Source of the DNA: Siphonodentalium dalli
Lineage: Eukaryota > Mollusca > Scaphopoda > Gadilida > Siphonodentaliidae
DNA length: 64,000 bases
Reading direction: 5' to 3'
Assembly (NCBI GenBank): GCA_032622095.1
Contig: CP136061.1
Location: forward strand, 167,651,107-167,715,106
The notes under the pieces were generated by a model. That model was given only the letters and a program-made list of their open reading frames with translations, was not told where the DNA came from and did not search any database. Position numbers and translations under genes: made by a program. Below, piece after piece: positions 35,701 through 47,898 of the stretch (positions within the stretch are counted from its first letter, which is position 1; the number at the start of each line of letters is the position of its first letter).

Positions 35701-36376
35701 GAATAGTACGCCAGAAACCAATTCGCAAATTATCGTAATGGCTGTCGTTGTGTTGGCCGGGGGTGCACGACGGGTTTGCTATTCCATTTGGGCTCAATTA
35801 TACATAATATAGAGCCTATACTCCCCGGGGGTGGGGTCCACGGAGGGGTACACGAGAGGGGCCTCGGATGTGTCGGAGGATGAATTTGGCACTGGGTATG
35901 TGCAACAAAACACATAGTTCTAACACTACCCCGTTGGGAAAATTTACCCAAAAAATGGGAGGGACCATGAAGAGCGTTTCTGATTTTGAATAGGTTTCTG
36001 GAAAGCCAATTGGTTGCCAGAAACCAGTTCGTTGTTTTCGTAATTACTCACAACCTGATGGTGGTAGGGGGTGGAAAATTTGGGTTCTGGTCGATCCGCA
36101 TATTCTCTATCCGACCCCCATTCCAAATCACTTATGACCCCCGGGGAGGCACCGATAGGGGCATATTTCGAATAGGTTTCTGGAACGCGAATTGGGCGTC
36201 AGAAACCAGTTCGTCGTTCTCGCATTAACTCTCAATCTATCCGTGGGAGGGGGTGGTCAATTTGGGTTCACGTCGATCCTTAGATTATCTACCCGATCCC
36301 CACTTCAAATTGCTTATGACCCCCGGGGAGGCACCGATAGGGGCGGATTTCGAATAGGTTTCTGGAATGCGAATAG
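29737..36376 (+). repeat. Satellite 2, segment A (~861-bp unit, 8 units)
   Basis: Unit starts (AATAGGTTTCTGGAAAGCC) lie at about 29737, 30597, 31659, 32523, 33584, 34446, 35307 and 35990. In the unit at 34446 the sub-repeats start at 34446, 34628, 34829 (preceded by a 19-bp partial copy) and 35011, with lengths 182, 182, 182 and 296 bp. Units at 30597 and 32523 carry an extra ~201-bp block (a second sub-repeat 2 plus the 19-bp piece), giving ~1,062 bp. The unit at 35307 lacks one 182-bp sub-repeat (~682 bp). The last unit breaks off after GAATAG at 36376. Confidence 0.95.
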
Positions 36377-36582
36377 ATGATGATATGCCCCCTGTTTGGG
36401 GTTAGTCTAGACAGTTTGTGACGTCATCACTCTAATTACAGGTGAGACATATTGGTAGTGTTTTTTACCTGTTAACCAACTATCAGATTTAGGCCACTCC
36501 TATGCATGGTGTATTATCTACATGTATATTACGTGAGGACCTTGATGGGGATAGCTTCAGTCTTGAATGTTAAAGTGACATT

Positions 36583-36835
36583 CGCATTGAAAACTTCAAA
36601 AACTTTCAAAATTTCAAAAAGTTCAAAAATTTCAAAAACTTCAAAAACTTCAAAAACTTCAAAAATTTCAAAAACTTCAAAAATTTCAAAATTTTCAAAA
36701 TTTTCAAAAACTTCAAAAATTTCAAAATTTTCAAAATTTTCAAAAACTTCAAAAACTTCAAAATTTTCAAAATTTTTCAAAAACTTCTAAAATTTCAAAA
36801 ATTTCACAAATTTCAAAAAACTTAAAACAAATATC
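36583..36835. repeat. 9-bp minisatellite (TTCAAAAAC/TTCAAAATT)
   Basis: About 27 imperfect copies of a 9-bp unit with the form TTCAAAA plus two variable bases. Because 9 is a multiple of 3, both strands stay open (Ser-Lys-Thr/Ile/Phe repeats on the plus strand, Phe-Glu repeats on the minus strand), so the open frames at 36506-36790 and 36529-36780 are repeat artefacts. Confidence 0.9.
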
Positions 36836-36868
36836 AAATTTTCCCAAAACTTAAAAAATTAAACAAAA

Positions 36869-36921
36869 TTCAGGATTTAGTCAAAAATATGGCTTGTTGC
36901 CATTCATCGGAAAGCTCTGGG
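36869..36921 (+). repeat. 53-bp shared segment, copy 1
   Basis: TTCAGGATTTAGTC through ATGGCTTGTTGCCATTCATC to GGAAAGCTCT. It matches 54859-54911 with about three differences. Here the sequence continues into the insert; in the second copy it stops near the return to satellite. Confidence 0.85.
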
Positions 36922-37005
36922 GGTACGATGGTGAGCGCCACCGAAAAAAGCAAGTGAGCAAGGGAAAACAGAGAAAAATAACATGACATGTGGTACATAC
37001 TACAA

Positions 37006-37011
37006 TTTATT
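37006..37011 (-). promoter_or_regulatory. Candidate poly(A) signal AATAAA
   Basis: On the minus strand AATAAA overlaps the stop codon of the frame at 37010-37303 (TAATAAATT). A signal this close to a stop is unusual but seen in compact 3' ends; by chance it is also common in AT-rich DNA. Confidence 0.35.
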
Positions 37012-37303
37012 ATATTAAATATTCACTGTCACTTTCGTCCGAATTGTCATCACTTTCGTCAGATGTGTCATTTGTTTCGTCCATGAACTTTTCTAGCAAT
37101 GGTCTGTACTTTAATATTGACATTTTCACTGCATCACGATCTTCAAAACCATTCTTCATATATTTGTCCACTTTATCCATGACACTGTTGTGCAGAGTCC
37201 CATTGCGCAGCCACATATTCTTTATTATTGTCCAAGCATAAACATTCATAAATAGCCTCATGCCTTCAGTTTTAAGATCTGTACTTTTAAGAGGTGTGTG
37301 AAG
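37010..37303 (-). CDS. Possible C-terminal coding fragment with acidic tail, partial
   Basis: An open minus-strand frame of up to 98 codons. The upstream limit is a stop at 37304-37306; the first ATG is at 37261 and gives 83 residues. The protein-like part has an amphipathic, Met/Trp/Tyr-rich section (MRLFMNVYAWTIIKNMW), a charged helix-like section (MDKVDKYMKNGFEDRDAVK) and a Ser/Asp/Glu tail (DESDDNSDESDSEYLI). Composition looks more like a real C terminus than the surrounding repeat frames. The frame runs a few codons into the 105-bp boundary repeat, so the 5' part is cut off there or begins at a splice acceptor near 37280. I do not recognise the family; a transposon protein or a host-gene 3' exon are both possible, and chance cannot be excluded. 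Confidence 0.35.
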   Translation of the reverse strand, partial: LHTPLKSTDLKTEGMRLFMNVYAWTIIKNMWLRNGTLHNSVMDKVDKYMKNGFEDRDAVKMSILKYRPLLEKFMDETNDTSDESDDNSDESDSEYLI

Positions 37304-37393
37304 TTAGCAACCATTACCCAGTACCCAGTACCCAGATCAAAACGTAGACATAACATTGGAATATCTCATTACGGTAGACGGGGGAGGTGGCGG
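37289..37393 (+). repeat. 105-bp boundary repeat, copy 2
   Basis: Near-identical to 29170-29274. It again sits immediately left of satellite 2 sequence in the same orientation, with unrelated DNA to its left. Confidence 0.85.
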
Positions 37394-37565
37394 GATTGAT
37401 AAAATAAAGCATATTGTGACGGACGGGAAGATGTCCAGCCTTACGATATCGGTCAGTACTGCGCCCCTCTGAATAGAGCCTATACTATACCTGGGAGGGT
37501 CCGATCTCCAATCGATGAGGTGGTGCAGAAGAGTGGGCGTGGAGATGACGGAATCTGAATGTGGC
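37394..37565 (+). repeat. Transition zone: unique ~60 bp then decayed satellite 2
   Basis: ATAAAATAAAGCATATTGTG and following bases have no counterpart elsewhere in the window. From ~37460, GCGCCCCTCTGAATAGAGCC and GGGAGGGTCCGAT match the diverged edge unit at 29546-29600. Standard satellite resumes at 37566, inside a unit at sub-repeat 2. Confidence 0.65.
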
Positions 37566-40500
37566 AATAGGTTTCTGGAACGCGAATTGGGCGTCAGAAA
37601 CCAGTTCGTCGTTCTCGCATTAACTCTCAATCTATCCGTGGGAGGGGGTTGTCAATTTGGGTTCATGTCGATCCTTAGATTATCTACCCGATCCCCACTT
37701 CAAATCGCTTATGACCCCCGGGGAGGCACCGATAGGGGCGGATTTCGAATAGGTTTCTGGAATGCGAATAGGTTTCTGGGACGCGAATTGGATGTCAGAA
37801 ACCAGTTCGTTGTCGCTACAGTAACTCCCCATCTGTCCGTGGGAGGGGGTGCAGGATTTGGGCTCGGGACAATTGGCTGCCCGCATACACGACCCCACAT
37901 CAAATAAATTATACCCCGAGGAGAGGGACCGGGAGGGGCGGATTTCGAATAGGATTCTGAATAGTACGCCAGAAACCAATTAGCAAATTATCGTAATGGC
38001 TGTCGTTGTGTTGGCCGGGAGGTGCACGACGGGTTTGCTATTCCATTTGGGCTCAATTATAAATAATATAGAGCCTATACTCCCCGGGGGTGGGGTCCAC
38101 GGAGGGGTGCTCGAGAGGGCATCGGATGTGTCGGAGGCTGAATTTGGCACTGGGTATGTGCAACAAAACACATAGAAACACTATCCCGTTGGGAAAATTT
38201 ACCCAAAAAATGGGAGGGACCATGAAGAGCGTTTCTGATTTTGAATAGGTTTCTGGAAAGCCAATTGGTTGCCAGAAACCAGTTCGTTGTTTTCTTAATT
38301 ACTCACAACCTGATGGTTGGTAGGGGGTGGAAAATTTGGGTTCTGGTCGATCCGCACATTCTCTACCTGACCCCCATTCCAAATCACTTATGACCCCCGG
38401 GGAGGCACCGATAGGGGCATATTTCGAATAGGTTTCTGGAACGCGAATTGGGCGTCAGAAACCAGTTCGTCGTTCTCGCATTAACTCTCAATCTATCCGT
38501 GGGAGGGGGTGGTCAATTTGGGTTCACGTCGATCCTTAGATTATCTACCCGATCCCCACTTCAAATCGCTTATGACCCCCGGGGAGGCACAGATAGGGGC
38601 GGATTTCGTATAGGTTTCTGGAATGCGAATAGGTTTCTGGGACGCGAATTGGATGTCAGAAACCAGTTCGTTGTCGCTACAGTAACTCCCAATCTGTCCG
38701 TGGGAGGGGGTGCATGGTTTGAGCTCGGGACAATTGGCTGCCCGCCTTCCCGACCCCCACGTCAAATAAATTTTACCCTGAGGAGCGGGACCGGGAGGGG
38801 CGGATTTCGAATAGGATTCTGAATAGTACGCCAGAAACCAATTCGGAAATTATCGTAATGGATGTCGTTGTGTTGGCCGGGAGGTGCACGACGGGTTTGC
38901 TATTCCATTTGGGCTCAATTATAAATAATATAGAGCCTATACTCCCCGGGGGTGGGGTCCACGGAGGGGTGCACGAGAGGGGCCTCGGATGTATCGGAGG
39001 CTGAATTTGGCACTGGGTATGTGCAATAAAACACATAGAAACACTATCCCGTTGGGAAAATTTACCCAAAAAATGGGAGGGACCATGAAGAGCGTTTCTG
39101 ATTTTGAATAGGTTTCTGGAAAGCCAATTGGTTGCCAGAAACCAGTTCGTTGTTTTCTTAATTACTCACAACCTAATGGTGGTAGGGGGTGGACATTTTT
39201 GGTTCTGGTCGATCCGCAGATTCTCTACCCGACCCGATTCCAAATCACTTATGACCCCCGGGGAGGCACCGATAGGGGCATATTTCGAATAGGTTTCTGG
39301 AACGCGAATTGGGCGTCAGAAACCAGTTCGTCGTTATCGCATTAACTCTCAATCTATCCGTGGGAGGGGGTGGTCAATTTGGGTTCACGTCGATCCTTAG
39401 ATTATCTACCCGATCCCCACTTCAAATCGCTTATGACCCCCGGGGAGGCACCGATAGGGGCGGATTTCGAATAGGTTTCTGGAATGCGAATAGGTTTCTG
39501 GGACGCGAATTGGATGTCAGAAACCAGTTCGTGGTCGCTACAGTAACTCCCAATCTGTCCGTGGGAGGGGGTGCAGGATTTGGGATCGGGACAATTGGCT
39601 GCCCGCCTACCCGACCCCCGCGTCAAATAAATTTTACCCCGAGGAGAGGGACCGGGAGGGGTGGATTTCGAATAGGATTCTGAATAGTACGCCAGAAACC
39701 AATTCGCAAATTATCGTAATGGCTGTCGTTGTGTTGGCCGGGAGGTGCACGACGGGTTTGCTATTCCATTTGGGCTCAATTATAAATAATATAGAGCCTA
39801 TACTCCCCTGGGGTGGGGTCCACGGAGGGGTGCACGAGAGGGGCATCGGAGGTGTCGGAGGTGTCGGAGGCTGCATTTGGCACTGGGTATGTGCACTATC
39901 CCGTTGGGAAAATTTACCCAAAAAATGGGAGGGACCATGAAGAGCATTTCTGATTTCGAATAGGTTTCTGGAAAGCCAATTGGTTGCCAGAAACGAGTTC
40001 GTTGTTTTCTTAATTACTCATAACCTGATGGTGGTAGGGGGTGGAAAATTTGGGTTCTGGTCGATCCGCAGATTCTCTACCGACCCCCATTCCAAATCAC
40101 ATAAGACCCCCGGAGAGGCACCGATAGGGGCATATTTCGAATAGGTTTCTGGAACGCGAATTGGGCGTCAGAAACCAGTTCGTCGTTCTCGCATTAACTC
40201 TCAATCTATCCGTGGGAGGGGGTTGTCAATTTGGGTTCACGTTGATCCTTAGATTATCTACCCGATCCCCACTTCAAATCGCTTATGACCCTAGGGGAGG
40301 CACCGATAGGGGCGGATTTCGAATAGGTTTCTGGAATGCGAATAGGTTTCTGGGACGCGAATTGGATGTCAGAAACCAGTTCGTTGTCGCTACAGTAACT
40401 CCCCATCTGTCCGTGGGAGGGGGTGCAGGATTTGGGCTCGGGACAATTGGCTGCCCGCATACACGACCCCACATCAAATAAATTATACCCCGAGGAGAGG

Positions 40501-43500
40501 GACCGGGAGGGGCGGATTTCGAATAGGATTCTGAATAGTACGCCAGAAACCAATTAGCAAATTATCGTAATGGCTGTCGTTGTGTTGGCCGGGAGGTGCA
40601 CGACGGGTTTGCTATTCCATTTGGGCTCAATTATAAATAATATAGAGCCTATACTCCCCGGGGGTGGGGTCCACGGAGGGGTGCACGAGAGGGCATCGGA
40701 TGTGTCGGAGGCTGAATTTGGCACTGGGTATGTGCAACAAAACACATAGAAACATTATCCCGTTGGGAAAATTTACCCCAAAAATGGGAGGGACCATGAA
40801 GAGCGTTTCTGATTTTGAATAGGTTTCTGGAAAGCCAATTGGTTGCCAGAAACCAGTTCGTTGTTTTCTTAATTACTCACAACCTGATGGTTGGTAGGGG
40901 GTGGAAAATTTGGGTTCTGGTCGATCCGCAGATTCTCTACCCGACCCCCATTCCAAATCACTTATGACCCCCGGGGAGGCACCGATAGGGGCATATTTCG
41001 AATAGGTTTCTGAAACGCGAATTGGGCGTCAGAAACCAGTTCGTCGTTCTCGCATTAACTCTCAACCTATCCGTGCAGGGGGTGGTCAATTTGGGTTCAC
41101 GTCGATCCTTAGATTATCTACCCGATCCCCACTTCAAATCGCTTATGACCTCCGGGGAGGCACTGATAGGGGCGGATTTCGAATAGGTTTCTGGAATGCG
41201 AATAGGTTTCTGGGACGCGAATTGGATGTCAGAAACCAGTTCGTTGTCGCTACAGTAACTCCCAATCTGTCCGTGGGAGGGGGTGCAGGATTTGGGCTCG
41301 GGACAATTGGCTGCCCGCCTACCCGACCCCCACGTCAAATAAATTTTACCCCGAGGAGAGGGACCGGGAGGGGCGGATTTCGAATAGGATTCTGAATAGT
41401 ACGCCAGAAACCAATTCGGAAATTATCGTAATGGCTGTCGTTGTGTTGGCCGGGAGGTGCACGACGGGTTTGCTATTCCATTTGGGCTCAATTATAAATA
41501 ATATAGAGCCTATACTCCCCGGAGATGGGGTCCACGGAGGGGTGCACGAGAGGGGCCTCGGAGGTGTCGGAGGCTGAATTTGGCTCTGGGTATGTGCAAC
41601 AAAACACATAGAAACACTATCCCGTTGGGAAAATTTACCCAAAAAATGGGAGGGACCACGAAGAGCGTTTCTGATTTTGAATAGGTTTCTGGAAAGCCAA
41701 TTGGTTGCCAGAAACCAGTTCGTTGTTTTCTTAATTACTCACAACCTAATGGTGGTAGGGGTGGACATTTTGGGTTCTGGTCGATCCGCAGATTCTCTAT
41801 ACCCGACCCCCATTCCAAATCACTTATGACCCCCGGGGAGGCACCGATAGGGGCATATTTCGAATAGGTTTCTGAAACGCGAATTGGGCGTCAGAAACCA
41901 GTTCGTCGTTCTCGCATTAACTCTCAATCTATCCGTGGGAGGGGGTGGTCAATTTGGGTTCACGTCGATCCTTAGATTATCTACCCGATCCCCACTTCAA
42001 ATCGCTTATGACCCCCGGGGAGGCACAGATAGGGGCGGATTTCGTATAGGTTTCTGGAATGCGAATAGGTTTCTGGGACGCGAATTGGATGTCAGAAACC
42101 AGTTCGTTGTCGCTACAGTAACTCCCAATCTGTCCGTGGGAGGGGGTGCATGGTTTGGGCTCGGGACAATTGGCTGCCCGCCTTCCCGACCCCCACGTCA
42201 AATAAATTTTACCCCGAGGAGAGGGACCGGGAGGGGCGGATTTCGAATAGGATTCTGAATAGTACGCCAGAAACCAATTCGGAAATTATCGTAATGGATG
42301 TCGTTGTGTTGGCCGGGAGGTGCACGACGGGTTTGCTATTCCATTTGGGCTCAATTATAAATAATATAGAGCCTATACTCCCCGGAGTGGGGTCCACGGA
42401 GGGGTGCACGAGAGGGGCCTCGGATGTATCGGAGGCTGAATTTGGCACTGGGTATGTGCAACAAAACACATAGAAACACTATCTCGTTGGGAAAATTTAC
42501 CCAAAAAATGGGAGGGACCATGAAGAGCGTTTCTGATTTCGAATAGGTTTCTGGAAAGCCAATTGGTTGCCAGAAACCAGTTCGTTGTTTTCTTAATTAC
42601 ACATAACCTGATGGTGGTAGGGGGTGGAAAATTTGGGTTCTGGTCGATCCGCAGATTCTCTACCGACCCCCATTCCAAATCACTTATGACCCCCGGGGAG
42701 GCACCGATAGGGGCATATTTCGAATAGGTTTCTGGAACGCGAATTGGGCGTCAGAAACCAGTTCGTCGTTCTCGCATTAACTCTCAATCTATCCGTGGGA
42801 GGGGGTGGTCAATTTGGGTTCACGTCGATCCTTAGATTATCTACCCGATCCCCACTTCAAATCGCTTATGACCCCCGGGGAGGCACCGATAGGGGCGGAT
42901 TTCGAATAGGTTTCTGGAATGCGAATAGGTTTCTGGGACGCGAATTGGATGTCAGAAACCAGTTCGTTGTCGCTACAGTAACTCCCCATCTGTCCGTGGG
43001 AGGGGGTGCAGGATTTGGGCTCGGGACAATTGGCTGCCCGCATACACGACCCCCACATCAAATAAATTTTACCTCGAGGAGAGGGACCGGGAGGGGCGGA
43101 TTTCGAATAGGATTCTGAATAGTACGCCAGAAACCAATTCGCAAATTATCGTAATGGCTGTCGTTGTGTTGGCCGGGAGGTGCACGACGGGTTTGCTATT
43201 CCATTAGGGCTCAATTATAAATAATATAGAGCCTATACTCCCCGGGGTGGGGTCCACGGAGGGGTGCACGAGAGGGCATCGGATGTGTCGGAGGTTGAAT
43301 TTGGCACTGGGTATGTGCAACAAAACACATAGAAACACTATCCCGTTGGGAAAATTTACCCAAAAAATGGGAGGGACCATGAAGAGCGTTTCTGATTTTG
43401 AATAGGTTTCTGGAAAGCCAATTGGTTGCCAGAAACCAGTTCGTTGTTTTCTTAATTATTCACAACCTAATGGTGGTAGGGGTGGAAATTTTGGGTTCTG

Positions 43501-43602
43501 GTCGATCCGCAGATTCTCTACCCGACCCCCAATCCAAATCACTTATGACCCCCGGGGAGGCACCGATAGGGGCATATTTCGAATAGGTTTCTGGAACGCG
43601 AA

Positions 43603-46600
43603 TTGGGCGTCAGAAACCAGTTCGTCGTTCTCGCATTAACTCTCAATCTATCCGTGGGAGGGGGTGGTCAATTTGGGTTCACGTCGATCCTTAGATTATC
43701 TACCCGATCCCCACTTCAAATCGCTTATGACCCCCGGGGAGGCACCGATAGGGGCGGATTTCGAATAGGTTTCTGGAATGCGAATAGGTTTCTGGGACGC
43801 GAATTGGATGTCAGAAACCAGTTCGTTGTCGCTACAGTAACTCCCAATCTGTCCGTGGGAGGGGGTGCAGGATTTGGGATCGGGACAATTGGCTGCCCGC
43901 CTACCCGACCCCCGCGTCAAATAAATTTTACCCCGAGGAGAGGGACCGGGAGGGGTGTATTTCGAATAGGATTCTGAATAGTACGCCAGAAACCAATTCG
44001 CAAATTATCGTAATGGCTGTCGTTGTGTTGGCCGGGAGGTGCACGACGGGTTTGCTATTCCATTTGGGCTCAATTATAAATAATATAGAGCCTATACTCC
44101 CCGGGGTTGGGGTCCACGGAGGGGTGCACGAGCGGGGCATCGGAGGTGTCGGAGGCTGAATTTGGCACTGGGTATGTGAAACAAAACACATAGAAACACT
44201 ATCCCGTTGGGAAAATTTAACCAAAAAATGGGAGGGACCATGAAGAGCGTTTCTGATTTCGAATAGGTTTCTGGAAAGCCAATTGGTTGCCAGAAACCAG
44301 TTCGTTGTTTTCTTAATTACTCATAACCTGATGGTGGTAGGGGGTGGAAAATTTGGGTTCTGGTCGATCCGCAGATTCTCTACCGACCCCCATTCCAAAT
44401 CACTTATGACCCCCGGGGAGGCACCGATAGGGGCATATTTCGAATAGGTTTCTGGAACGCGAATTGGGCGTCAGAAACCAGTTCGTCGTTCTCGCATTAA
44501 CTCTCAATCTATCCGTGGGAGGGGGTGGTCAATTTGGGTTCACGTCGATCCTTAGATTATCTACCCGATCCCCACTTCAAATCGCTTATGACCCCCGGGG
44601 AGGCACAGATAGGGGCGGATTTCGTATAGGTTTCTGGAATGCGAATAGGTTTCTGGGACGCGAATTGGATGTCAGAAACCAGTTCGTTGTCGCTACAGTA
44701 ACTCCCAATCTGTCCGTGGGAGGGGGTGCATGGTTTGGGCTCGGGACAATTGGCTGCCCGCCTTCCCGACCCCCACGTCAAATAAATTTTACCCTGAGGA
44801 GCGGGACCGGGAGGGGCGGATTTCGAATAGGATTCTGAATAGTACGCCAGAAACCAATTCGGAAATTATCGTAATGGATGTCGTTGTGTTGGCCGGGAGG
44901 TGCACGACGGGTTTGCTATTCCATTTGGGCTCAATTATAAATAATATAGAGCCTATACTCCCCGGGGGTGGGGGTCCACGGAGGGGTGCACGAGAGGGGC
45001 CTCGGATGTATCGGAGGCTGAATTTGGCACTGGGTATGTGCAATAAAACACATAGAAACACTATCCCGTTGGGAAAATTTACCCAAAAAATGGGAGGGAC
45101 CATGAAGAGCGTTTCTGATTTTGAATAGGTTTCTGGAAAGCCAATTGGTTGCCAGAAACCAGTTCGTTGTTTTCTTAATTACTCACAACCTAATGGTGGT
45201 AGGGGGTGGACATTTTTGGTTCTGGTCGATCCGCAGATTCTCTACCCAACACGATTCCAAATCACTTATGACCCCCGGGGAGGCACCGATAGGGGCATAT
45301 TTCGAATAGGTTTCTGGAACGCGAATTGGGCGTCAGAAACCAGTTCGTCGTTATCGCATTAACTCTCAATCTATCCGTGGGAGGGGGTGGTCAATTTGGG
45401 TTCACGTCGATCCTTAGATTATCTACCCGATCCCCACTTCAAATCGCTTATGACCCCCGGGGAGGCACCGATAGGGGCGGATTTCGAATAGGTTTCTGGA
45501 ATGCGAATAGGTTTCTGGGACGCGAATTGGATGTCAGAAACCAGTTCGTGGTCGCTACAGTAACTCCCAATCTGTCCGTGGGAGGGGGTGCAGGATTTGG
45601 GATCGGGACAATTGGCTGCCCGCCTACCCGACCCCCGCGTCAAATAAATTTTACCCCGAGGAGAGGGACCGGGAGGGGTGGATTTCGAATAGGATTCTGA
45701 ATAGTACGCCAGAAACCAATTCGCAAATTATCGTAATGGCTGTAGTTGTGTTGGCCGGGAGGTGCACGACGGGTTTGCTATTCCATTTGGGCTCAATTAT
45801 AAATAATATAGAGCCTATACTCCCCTGGGGTGGGGTCCACGGAGGGGTGCATGAGAGGGGCATCGGAGGTGTCGGAGGTGTCGGAGGCTGCATTTGGCAC
45901 TGGGTATGTGCACTATCCCGTTGGGAAAATTTACCCCAAAAATGGGAGGGACCATGAAGAGCATTTCTGATTTCGAATAGGTTTCTGGAAAGCCAATTGG
46001 TTGCCAGAAACCAGTTCGTTGTTTTCTTAATTACTCATAACCTGATGGTGGTAGGGGGTGGAAAATTTGGGTTCTGGTCGATCCGCAGATTCTCTACCGA
46101 CCCCCATTCCAAATCACTTAAGACCCCCGGAGAGGCACCGATAGGGGCATATTTCGAATAGGTTTCTGGAACGCGAATTGGGCGTCAGAAACCAGTTCGT
46201 CGTTCTCGCATTAACTCTCAATCTATCCGTGGGAGGGGGTTGTCAATTTGGGTTCACGTCGATCCTTAGATTATCTACCCGATCCCCACTTCAAATCGTT
46301 TATGACCCTAGGGGAGGCACCGATAGGGGCGGATTTCGAATAGGTTTCTGGAATGCGAATAGGTTTCTGGGACGCGAATTGGATGTCAGAAACCAGTTCG
46401 TTGTCGCTACAGTAACTCCCCATCTGTCCGTGGGAGGGGGTGCAGGATTTGGGCTCGGGACAATTGGCTGCCCGCATACACGACCCCACATCAAATAAAT
46501 TATACCCCGAGGAGAGGGACCGGGAGGGGCGGATTTCGAATAGGATTCTGAATAGTACGCCAGAAACCAATTCGGAAATTATCGTAATGGCTGTCGTTGT

Positions 46601-47898
46601 GTTGGCCGGGAGGTGCACGACGGGTTTGCTATTCCATTTGGGCTCAATTATAAATAATATAGAGCCTATACTCCCCGGAGATGGGGTCCACGGAGGGGTG
46701 CACGAGAGGGGCCTCGGAGGTGTCGGAGGCTGAATTTGGCTCTGGGTATGTGCAACAAAACACATAGAAACACTATCCCGTTGGGAAAATTTACCCAAAA
46801 AATGGGAGGGACCACGAAGAGCGTTTCTGATTTTGAATAGGTTTCTGGAAAGCCAATTGGTTGCCAGAAACCAGTTCGTTGTTTTCTTAATTACTCACAA
46901 CCTAATGGTGGTAGGGGTGGACATTTTGGGTTCTGGTCGATCCGCAGATTCTCTATACCCGACCCCCATTCCAAATCACTTATGACCCCCGGGGAGGCAC
47001 CGATAGGGGCATATTTCGAATAGGTTTCTGAAACGCGAATTGGGCGTCAGAAACCAGTTCGTCGTTCTCGCATTAACTCTCAATCTATCCGTGGGAGGGG
47101 GTGGTCAATTTGGGTTCACGTCGATCCTTAGATTATCTACCCGATCCCCACTTCAAATCGCTTATGACCCCCGGGGAGGCACAGATAGGGGCGGATTTCG
47201 TATAGGTTTCTGGAATGCGAATAGGTTTCTGGGACGCGAATTGGATGTCATAAACCAGTTCGTTGTCGCTACAGTAACTCCCAATCTGTCCGTGGGAGGG
47301 GGTGCATGGTTTGGGCTCGGGACAATTGGCTGCCCGCCTTCCCGACCCCCACGTCAAATAAATTTTACCCCGAGGAGAGGGACCGGGAGGGGCGGATTTC
47401 GAATAGGATTCTGAATAGTACGCCAGAAACCAATTCGGAAATTATCGTAATGGATGTCGTTGTGTTGGCCGGGAGGTGCACGACGGGTTTGCTATTCCAT
47501 TTGGCTCAATTATAAATAATATAGAGCCTATACTCCCCGGGGTGGGGTCCACGGAGGGGTGCACGAGAGGGGCCTCGGATGTATCGGAGGCTGAATTTGG
47601 CACTGGGTATGTGCAACAAAACACATAGAAACACTATCCCGTTGGGAAAATTTACCCAAAAAATGGGAGGGACCATGAAGAGCGTTTCTGATTTCGAATA
47701 GGTTTCTGGAAAGCCAATTGGTTGCCAGAAACCAGTTCGTTGTTTTCTTAATTATTCACAACCTAATGGTGGTAGGGGTGGAAATTTTGGGTTCTGGTCG
47801 ATCCGCAGATTCTCTACCCGACCCCCAATCCAAATCACTTATGACCCCCGGGGAGGCACCGATAGGGGCATATTTCGAATAGGTTTCTGGAACGCGAA
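43603..47898 (+). repeat. Satellite 2 5-unit HOR, copy 1 (4,296 bp)
   Basis: Five distinguishable units in order. Marks are GGGGTGTATTTCG (unit a), TTCGTATAGG with GAGCGGGACC (b), CGTTATCGCATT with CGTGGTCGC (c), GGGGGTTGTCAATT with ACCCTAGGGG (d) and GATGTCATAAACC (e). Confidence 0.85.

Larger units (their letters stand above)
36377..37288. other. Non-satellite insert within satellite 2
   Basis: About 0.9 kb unrelated to the satellite, beginning ATGATGATATGCC where the array should read GTTTCTGGG. It contains a TGACGTCA palindrome at 36419-36426, a TTCAAAA-type minisatellite, a 53-bp segment shared with a second insert at 54.86 kb, and a possible 3' gene end on the minus strand. The right border is the 105-bp boundary repeat. 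No target-site duplication is visible. Confidence 0.75.

Noticed and set aside
36419-36426. TGACGTCA as a CRE promoter element
   Set aside because: An exact consensus, but an isolated 8-mer with no supported transcription unit downstream on either strand.
36506-36790. Ser-Lys repeat protein (plus strand) or Phe-Glu repeat protein (minus strand)
   Set aside because: A 9-bp minisatellite stays open on both strands automatically.
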